Assembly: GCF_964656455.1 (NCBI RefSeq) | Contig: NC_135715.1 | Location: 172,762,437-172,826,436 of the forward strand | Source: Halichoerus grypus | Lineage: Eukaryota; Chordata; Mammalia; Carnivora; Phocidae | Direction: 5' to 3' | DNA length: 64,000 nucleotides | Shown: in pieces, positions 57,321 through 64,000 of the stretch | Position numbering within the stretch: position 1 is the first letter of the stretch | How the letters are laid out: the number at the start of each line of letters is the position of its first letter | Notes under the pieces: model-generated | What the model saw: the letters and a program-made list of their open reading frames with translations, nothing else | Database searches by the model: none | Told to the model about the DNA's origin: nothing | Program-made: the position numbers and the translations under genes

Positions 57321-58192
57321 CTGTTTATACAGTGTCTAGATAGTACCACTTCTTTCTTTTCGTACTCCTAAAATTATCATACAACTGAATTGTACGAAGT
57401 TCGTTTTACTAAAAACTGAACAGAGGACATTTTTAACCTTTACCTCTTTTTTTCTCAGTAGGGCCGAGACAGGAGAATGTGTGTTCCTTAGGACAGAGCT
57501 ACCCCTAGGAAAACCTGCAGCTTCACTTATTCACAAGAACCCCAAGCAGGAGCACAGGCTTGCTGGTGCGGTGGCCTCTCAGCACGCATGCGCCCATCCG
57601 AGTGGCTCACATCCACGTACGTGAGGCAGCGCTGAGTGACTAGCCCCCTTTTCATTCCCACCTCCTTCCTCTCCCCTGTCCTATCCTGCTTGACTTCCAT
57701 CCAGTGACTCATGTTTTAAGGGAAATTAGAAAAAGCTTCTATTTCCAGAAAGGGCTAAAGTTGTAAGTTTATATGAAAGACAGCATGTCAACAGTGTTGC
57801 CAAAAAAAATTAATAAATCAAAATAACAGAAGGGTGAGCCAAAAATGGAAGAAAAAAAAAATGGAACTCTTGGGTGTCATGCAAAACTTATGGAATGTCT
57901 GAGGTTTTCTTGCAACCTCCTTTTTAAATTGTGGTTTCCTGTAGGATATCTCTCTGGGTTTTCAGCATTCTCATAACTTCCTTTCTAGACTTCCAGATTT
58001 CTTCTTAAAAATATATCCGATGGCTCGCGGTGATCACTTCCTTTCTTCATAGAAACATGGCAACATTCAAATTCAAACATTAAAAAAGTGTTCAGAAATC
58101 ATAAGGATCTAAGATGCCGTGAGAAAGAAACCCGAAGGATTGTGAGCCACAAATAATATCAAGAAAAGGGAGAGAGGAGGAACTGCACTCAC
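57321..58192. other. Non-coding stretch with a CpG cluster
   Basis: Apart from the CpG cluster at 57569-57632 I see no gene or named repeat. The minus-strand frame at 57527-57712 crosses the cluster and has no motif. Confidence 0.4.
57569..57632. promoter_or_regulatory. Small CpG cluster with NRF1-like and E-box-like sites
   Basis: Seven CpGs fall within about 65 bases of otherwise CpG-poor DNA. The segment includes cacgcatgcgcc (57583-57594), close to the NRF1 recognition sequence, and the perfect 10-bp palindrome cacgtacgtg (57614-57623). No TATA-like element or known transcript start is evident. It could be a small promoter or enhancer, or a remnant of an unrecognised CpG-rich repeat. Confidence 0.3.
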
Positions 58193-58262
58193 ATGCTAAG
58201 TAAGATCAAACTCAACATGAAGACAGGAATAAAACGAATCGGAATTCTTAGAAATCCATCAG
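58193..58262 (-). other. Candidate exon encoding a hydrophobic segment (unidentified)
   Basis: On the minus strand an acceptor (ccacctattcttcag) precedes 58262, and a consensus donor (cat|gtgagtgcag) follows 58193. The 70-base segment, in the frame that follows the 58418-58489 exon, reads DGFLRIPIRFIPVFMLSLIL with LS, a stretch hydrophobic enough for a membrane span. Read through the donor it meets a stop at once (ATG TGA), so it could also end the protein. I recognise no family. Confidence 0.3.
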
Positions 58263-58417
58263 CTGAAGAATAGGTGGCTTTTTCAAATAGACAAAAGGAC
58301 GAAGACTTTCACTTTGATACACAACTTATTTTGTTCTGACACTTGACATCTATTTTCTCTGAATATGAGATAAACGCCATAAAAACGGCTTTTGATTATG
58401 CAGGAATAGGCGTTTAC
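58263..58417 (-). other. Candidate 155-bp intron
   Basis: It begins gtaaac and ends in a pyrimidine-rich ttcttcag on the minus strand, a normal short-intron layout between the two candidate exons. No repeat lies within it. Confidence 0.25.
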
Positions 58418-58489
58418 CTTTTCCGGTCAAAGCTAAGGAGAGGTATTGCTGCTTCATTAAATAGATCCCACAGCTCCACAGAAAGGAAC
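58418..58489 (-). other. Candidate exon (unidentified)
   Basis: On the minus strand a strong acceptor (ggttttcctttttaag) precedes 58489 and a good donor (aaaag|gtaaac) follows 58418. The 72-base segment is open in two frames. One reads SFLWSCGIYLMKQQYLSLAL and joins 58193-58262 in phase. The other reads FLSVELWDLFNEAAIPLLSF and would join 48735-48837 in phase if the middle exon were skipped. I cannot tell which, if either, is used, and know no protein with either peptide. Confidence 0.3.
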
Positions 58490-59863
58490 CTTAAAAAGGA
58501 AAACCAAAGATGTAAAAAGTGAACATTAAAATTCATTTAGCTCAATGTTTCTGAAAGTGGGGGGCGGGGGGCGGAATTTATCAGATAAACCGTTTTCATG
58601 CAGGTGTGGCAAAAAGTGAAAGAATATGAATGATCCAGTGTGAAGTCTAACCTCTTGGATCTCTCCTAAGCCCAGAGGGGTCAAGTGCCTTTCCCAAGAC
58701 TTGGTTCTCTTTCTGTTTCATTCTGTGCTTAGCAACTGTTCTTTAAAATACCAGGTAGAGTAGATATTTCTGTCCTCCGTTAATATGATATGGGCCACTG
58801 GATTCTTTTATCACTGATAGAAGTTAGCTAAGAACAATAATCTGGAAATTCCTGAATTCACTTTTATAAAGTATATCAGAATCATGCATGGAAACTAAGG
58901 CCCTTTGCACTTTGTGGGCCATAGTCAGGAAAACTTGGGAAATTGATGTTTCTGAAAGAAATGGTTGATGATCTCTTTTAAAATACATTTTTAATATGAT
59001 TAAGTACCTTTTAAAATTGGTCAAATAATTCTAAAGTAAAATAGTCCAGTGCTTAAACTACGTGAAGATCATATCTGAAGTCTAAATAAATGTTCAGTCA
59101 TTCCAATAGGAGCAAATCATAAAGAAAATAGCAGATTGGTTAAATGTGTTCTTTTTTCATGGTTTACTCACTGAAACATTGTTCATGGTTTTCTTACCAA
59201 GTCTTACAGTCTACATATTTCTTTTTAATTTTTTCTTTTTATGTTTCCCATGCTCACAATTCAGACAAAATACCCATTGAAGCAGACAGAAAAACGATAC
59301 AAATATTTCAGAGCTCTTTGGGGGATTCAGATACATTTTTACAATAAAACCTTGATTACTCCAAGAGCACAGAAGTGTCTGAAGGCTGAGAACAGGAAAA
59401 GGGGGCAGGCTAGTAGGAAAGTGGTAAAGGAGATTCGCAACCTTGGAGGTTTGACGCAGTGAGCCTTCAATCCTGGAACCCAGGGCACACACCAAGCCGG
59501 AAAAAAAGACAGACAGCCCTGGACATGGCTATAGGGGTGGGGGGAGGCACTTGGAAAAGATGTGCAAGATTATGTTTTCCTGATAAATTAGGATGACATA
59601 GACAGTACCATAGGGCTTGCTTCATTACATGGTTGTGAAATTTGGACTCAAATAGAGTGAGGCAAACCCACAAGTTAAAGTGTTTTTAAAGTGGCTTAAT
59701 AATCACTTTGAAAACAGAACAGAACACCCTTTCAGCAGAATGGCTGGAACTTTGATCAACAAATATCCAAGGGACATAGTCAACATTTTGTGAGCAAATA
59801 CACAGAATTGGGGCTAGGGTGGGCTTGGAGTGTACTACACCTAGAAAGATGCTTTCCTTCTTT
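58490..59863. other. Non-coding stretch
   Basis: A G-rich run is at 58559-58574. The 94-codon minus-strand frame at 59211-59495 has an acceptor-like tract within it and a lysine-rich end, but no motif. No repeat family is recognised and no further exon of the candidate minus-strand chain could be supported. Confidence 0.4.
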
Positions 59864-60066
59864 TTTTTTTTTTAAGATTTATTTATTTATTTGAGAGAGA
59901 CAGAGAGAGCAAGCAGGGGGAGGGGCAGAGGGAGAGGGAGACAAGCAGACTCCCCACTGACTGGGGAGCCTGGTGTGGGGCTCGATCCAGGACCCTGAAA
60001 TCATGACCTGAGCCAAAATCAAGAGCCAGATGCTTAAGCTTAACCAACTGAGCCACCCAGGCACCC
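59864..60066 (-). mobile_element. Can-SINE, full length
   Basis: The minus strand shows the head (gggtgcctgggtggctcagt), a duplicated taagc/ttaac part within the head, the catgatttcagggtcctgg core, a long CT-rich middle and the AAATAAATAAATCTT tail. The target duplication is gctttccttcttt (59851-59863) against gcttttcttcttt (60067-60079), one mismatch. Confidence 0.96.
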
Positions 60067-60079
60067 GCTTTTCTTCTTT

Positions 60080-61264
60080 AATTATGAAATCTGGTGGTAG
60101 TGTCATGTGATATAATGTTTTTCAGAGATTCTGTAGGAAACACCCTCAGTGAAGGATTTATAAAGGTTACAGAAGATAACACAAAGCTATTCGATTTCTT
60201 TTTTAAAAGTCAAAGGTATTAATTTTTTAAGATTTCCCCCATTTGTTTTCTCATTTAAGAATCAGCTGCCAAAAGCACCAGCACCCCGCCCACCCCGCCC
60301 CCCCCGCCCCAGGGCATATGACCAATTAAAATAGATTTTTCTTCTCAATTTTCATCTTATGGATTCCTTGACGACCTGATTTCATTTCATTTCATGCTGC
60401 AGAGGTAAGGGTGATGGGGTACAAATCTGGGTTCTCTATGGAGTAGGGGATAGGAGGGTTGAGGAAGAGGAGTAGCAAGAGAAGGAGGGAGACCACAGTC
60501 CATCTTGTGGTTGGTGAGTTTCCCAACCTTTCCTTATGAGTTCATCCTACACCTGTCATTTGGACCAGATCATGGACACTCTTATGCAGAGCCCAGACCA
60601 CAGCTTGAGAACCATTCATCTACCACAGTATCACATAACTTCAAATGATTCCACCGGGGGCCACCAGCCATGCCGGGGCACCAGCTACTCCTCTGGATTT
60701 CTTTAGCAATTACTGTTTCTAAAACCTTTCAACAACTACTCACACACTCATCATATATTCAAAACATAGATTTTTTTTTTTTTTTTTTTTTTGTACCTGC
60801 CACAGAAAAGGCCCTATTCTGGCACTAGGAGTGTGCATCAGTGAACAAAACAAAGTCACTGATTTCATGATTGTTTACATTTCAAGGGGGAACTGTTCTT
60901 TATCAAAACACAATATCTCATAAAGTTATAATATAGCAAATGAAAGTGTTCTGGCCAAGACTGGGACCTCAGCCTACCATGAGCTTCTTGCATTGTGAGG
61001 AATTAATGCTTACTAAGCACTTAGCATGTGCCAGGCATTGTGGAAAGTAATATACATTTTCTTCCTCTTTGGTTGGGAAGTTGAGCTGGATGCTTCCTAA
61101 AATATCTATTAAAGCCTAGATTATTTGGTTGGCTGCTTTAGCTTATGGTGGACCTTCTGCAAATTTTTGCACAGAGATCACTTAAAGTTGTGGCAAAGGA
61201 AGATACCTATATTCAAGAAGTCTCCTGGAATGACCTGAATTTGTTGGGGGAGAGGACTTTCCAG
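60080..61264. other. Non-coding stretch
   Basis: It holds the C-rich quadruplex-like tract at 60284-60310, a T-run at 60771-60792, and L2- or MIR-like words near 60800-61060 (aagcacttagcatgtgccag) too short to assign. There is no gene. Confidence 0.4.
60284..60310 (-). other. Possible G-quadruplex motif
   Basis: The plus strand has five C-runs of 3-8 bases separated by single bases. The minus strand therefore has five G-runs with one-base loops, the most stable class of predicted quadruplex. No nearby gene gives it a role. Confidence 0.7.
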
Positions 61265-61395
61265 TAAATCATGTAATGTAGTGGAAAGATCTAGTCCTAG
61301 GTTCAAATCCCAGTTTTTCCACTTACCTGTCTGAGCTTCCTCAGTAAATTGGGGTTAATTCATTGCTGTCAGTATTACTGTGAGGATTAAGTTTA
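61265..61395 (+). mobile_element. MIR SINE
   Basis: gtagtggaaagatctagtcc, aggttcaaatcccagttttt, ccacttacctgtctgagctt, cctcagtaaattggggttaa and ctgtgaggattaagtttatt follow the MIR order in diverged form. Confidence 0.7.
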
Positions 61396-61852
61396 TTTGT
61401 TTCACAAACATTTATGGCATGCTTACTGTGTCCTCCTAGGCATCTCCTCCTTGCCACTGGGAATGTAATAATTAAGAAGACACATAAAATCACTGCCCCT
61501 ATGAGGTGCCTTAGCTCCTTGCTCCTTTCTTTGTCCTCTCTTTTGGAGGAGGTCATCTGGTGATCTACAAATAGAAGACAGGGTCCAGCTTTGTGTGAGA
61601 CCCTCTGGCCTTCTCCAGGTAACTCTTGATAATCTCAGACCTGATAGAGTAGACCCAGCTCTGAGTCAGGTGGAAAGCAGAGAGGGATGTTCAGAATCCA
61701 GCCAAACCTGTTCCCTGGAGTGCCGGTCACTGGGAAGGGCTTCCAGATCCTAGCCGAATGGTCAAAACATCACCTTATGTTTAAAGCATTCTCTGTAAGT
61801 ACATTCCAAATTTATTTGCAAATCTTGAACAATGTGCCCGTGGTTTAAAAAT
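61396..61852. other. Non-coding stretch, nothing recognised
   Basis: The first 110 bases (cacaaacatttatggcatgc, ttactgtgtcctcctaggca) look like a common old repeat that I cannot name. The rest has no feature. Confidence 0.4.
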
Positions 61853-61864
61853 CCTAAATACTCA

Positions 61865-62041
61865 GGGCGCCTGGGTGGCTCTGTGGGCTGACCATCAGAC
61901 TCTTGATTTCAGCTCAGGTCATGATCTCAGGGTCATGGGATCAAGCCCCAAGCATGGGGCTCTGTGCTTTGCCCCTTCCCCTCTGCCCTCCCTCTGTGCT
62001 TGTGCATGCTCTCTCTCTCTCTCAAATAAATAAATTAACTT

Positions 62042-62101
<60 letters not shown>

Positions 62102-62108
62102 AAAAGAC
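61865..62108 (+). mobile_element. Can-SINE with an expanded (AAAG)n tail
   Basis: The head (ggcgcctgggtggctctgtg), the core (tcatgatctcagggtcatgg), a short CT-rich middle and an aaataaataaatt part are followed by a tail of about 15 AAAG units (62043-62104). The target duplication is cctaaatactca (61853-61864) against cctaaatattca (62109-62120), one mismatch. The tail sits inside the duplication, so the microsatellite grew from the SINE tail after insertion. Confidence 0.95.
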
Positions 62109-62120
62109 CCTAAATATTCA

Positions 62121-63260
62121 AAAGTCAATAGACTCTCCTTTACCTCCACTCCATTATTTTCTTTCTCAGCACAATGACAGTACTGTTCTAACCACTAAAT
62201 ATCAGTCAATATCTTATCTATCTTTAAGAAAATCTTAAGCACAAGAAAAAAGTTCATTCATGGGGTGAGTTAACGTTTTTTAAAAAATGAGCTAGGACAT
62301 ATATAAATCTTGAAAAATATAAATGAAGATAACACGAGTATAGTTTGACTTTCTATCTGATGAGAGAAACCTACCCCCCAGTAGTCTGTGAAACACACAG
62401 AGGGGATGACAATAAGAAGGATGCAGTGCGTATTGCTTAATGGCTCTTGAAATTGATGAACACCAGATATGTCGCTGCCTTTGTTTTGTTTTGTTTTGTC
62501 TTGTTTTGCCTTTCGAGTTCTTTATTTACCACTCCACACCCTCCATGTTAGCAGAGCCTAGTGTTCTGGAAAAATGATTTGCTGAATTCTCTGCAATTTT
62601 TTAACATGCCTAGAAACATGAATGTAATACAAATTAAGTTTAAAAAAGAAGAGGGGAGCGGGGAGGGGGGTACCGAACTAAGTGAAATCCATTGTAATCC
62701 TTTCTGCAGTTAATCTAAAGATATAATCAGCTCTCAGAAAGGAGATTATGTTCTCCCTGACTTCTCTGGTCAGGAAAATGTCTACTGCTATCTCTAAAAG
62801 AACTGAGAGGTCCTGTGGGGCAGAGGAGGGAACTGGAAATGGATGGCAATGTAGATGATCTTAACTTCTTGTGAAATGACTAATTTGAATACAATGAAGT
62901 TAAACAGCTGCAGATAGTTTCCTGGTTGTTAGCTTTTATCAGCTTTTATATCTAGGCTGGAGGTGGATGTGATTTCGAAATCTGATAGACTTTTGAACTG
63001 TATTATTTCACCTTTTAGGTTAAGGATTGACTCTGACAGCTTTGGGTGGGAAAGCACACAAATGATTTTGCAGTGGGAGTTGGGTTTTGCTGTTTTTGCT
63101 TTATTTTATTTTATTTTTGAAGTGACTAAGGAAAAGTGAATCAGCTCTATTTTCTATTTGTTCAAGTTTCAAAGTGCTGTTTCAGGGAAAAATGTCTTTG
63201 TTTTACATTGAATTCTGGGTCTTTTTCAGTGGGAGTGAATCAAAGGGAGTCAGAGAAATG
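62121..63260. other. Non-coding stretch
   Basis: A small (TTTTG)n run lies at 62479-62510. No gene or other repeat is recognised. Confidence 0.4.
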
Positions 63261-63277
63261 TGAGTTGACTTTTTTTT

Positions 63278-63438
63278 TTAATTTTATTGTGTTATGTTAA
63301 TCACCATACATTACATCATTAGTTTTTGATGTAGTGTTCCATGATTCATTGTTTGCATGTAACACCCAGTGCTCCATGCAGTACGTGCCCTCTTTAATAC
63401 CCATCACCAGGCTAACCCATCCCCCCACCCCCCTCCCC
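63278..63438 (-). mobile_element. Young carnivore LINE-1, 5'-truncated 3' end
   Basis: This is the reverse complement of the same L1 end as at 44587: plus-strand tgttaatcaccatacattac, atcattagtttttgatgtag, tgttccatgattcattgttt, acacccagtgctccatgcag and taatacccatcaccaggcta. A target duplication of about 16 bp, tgagttgacttttttt, lies at 63261-63276 and 63439-63454. It is 161 bases long, non-coding, and little diverged. Confidence 0.95.
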
Positions 63439-63454
63439 TGAGTTGACTTTTTTT

Positions 63455-64000
63455 AAAGGAAACAGACAAGAGTCTGGTGTCAAATGTTTTTGTCCAGAGT
63501 TCCATATTGATGATAACTGAAGCTGCTTTCTAGAATTCACAGGAAGTAATTATGACCAGATTTGTTTTTGTGGTATTCACATTCCAACCCATTTCCCCAC
63601 CACTCACCCACCCATCCAACCTCTCCATCTTCATGGACATCATTTCTTTTTTCCCAGGGGTAACCACACAGAATAATAATAGACTCAGGAACATCAAAAC
63701 AGTCAAAGCAGTCTTTCTGAAAGCCGGGCCTTATATTCTTCTGCTTCACTACCAAATAGTGTTTTTCTTATGTTGAGCTCTTGAGAATCCATATTCGTAA
63801 ACAATGAGCCAAAAATAATGGACTTGTCTTTTGTTATGTGGCACCTTGCCCTGTGTGACCCCAGCTGCCCAAGAAAACACTGAGCAATAAACCTGTTGGC
63901 CTCTTAGAGAGAGATGGTGGAAACAAGGAATTGTCCCTCCAACCTGAGGATCTTTTTCTTCTCCCCCATTGGTCTTAAAGTTAATTAGAGCAGAATGAAA
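63455..64000. other. Non-coding stretch, nothing recognised
   Basis: Two overlapping frames on opposite strands (63537-63755, 63552-63776) have no motif. No repeat is recognised up to the end of the window. Confidence 0.4.

Noticed and set aside
60303..60396. Possible plus-strand exon between a C-rich ccccag and gaggtaaggg
   Set aside because: All three frames contain stops within the first ten codons, and the acceptor is part of a low-complexity C tract.
61919..62149. Minus-strand frame rich in Phe-Leu-Ser with a charged end
   Set aside because: It is a translation of the (AAAG)n tail and body of a Can-SINE.
1..64000. CRISPR arrays, operons, phage or other prokaryotic systems
   Set aside because: The repeats present are mammalian SINEs, LINEs, LTRs and hAT elements; there are no regularly spaced direct repeats with unique spacers and no dense coding.

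Overview
This window is nuclear DNA of a placental mammal, and the repeats point to a carnivore. It carries eleven near-complete Can-SINEs (a tRNA-Lys-derived head, a CT-rich middle and an (AAATA)n/poly-A tail) plus one head fragment, and two 3' ends of a carnivore-type LINE-1. The best preserved SINE (20164-20360) has the body type I associate with bears, seals and mustelids rather than with dogs or cats. That lineage call is inference from memory of the families. Older repeats (MLT1 LTRs, MER20/MER5-type hAT elements, L2, MIR, L1M) are those expected in any placental genome.

I see no complete protein-coding gene, rRNA, tRNA gene or CRISPR array. Base composition is mostly AT-rich, the non-repeat stretches are riddled with stops, and the long open frames fall on repeats or low-complexity tracts. 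This looks like a gene desert or the inside of very large introns. The only coding-like hint is on the minus strand: three segments with good splice signals (58418-58489, 58193-58262 and a terminal 48735-48837) whose reading phases agree and which would encode a hydrophobic segment and a short tail. A single plus-strand candidate exon lies at 8663-8774. Neither matches a protein I recognise.

Layout. 0-10 kb: old L1, L2 and MLT1 relics with simple repeats. 10.3-13.4 kb: a block in which I recognise no repeat. 13-21 kb: three SINEs, a MIR and a three-level nest of retrotransposons (19.0-20.5 kb). 21-25 kb: an MLT1 and a 2-kb L1. 25-30.6 kb: L2 with a nested insertion and mostly unassigned sequence. 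30.6-34.1 kb: a head-to-tail pile of LINE-1 3' ends. 34-44 kb: L1, L2 and MLT1 relics in otherwise unassigned DNA. 44.6 kb and 63.3 kb: two recent, 5'-truncated L1 ends in opposite orientation. 46-52 kb: mostly unassigned DNA with a tail-only insertion and a 20-bp palindrome. 52-62 kb: two interrupted L1s, a MER20 and five SINEs, with a small CpG cluster at 57.57-57.63 kb.

The features do not work together as a pathway. What the window records is layered retrotransposition: ancient L2 and MIR, then MLT1, hAT and L1M, then Can-SINEs and young L1, many with target-site duplications still readable. Repeat family names come from recognition without alignment, so subfamily labels and outer borders of old elements are approximate.
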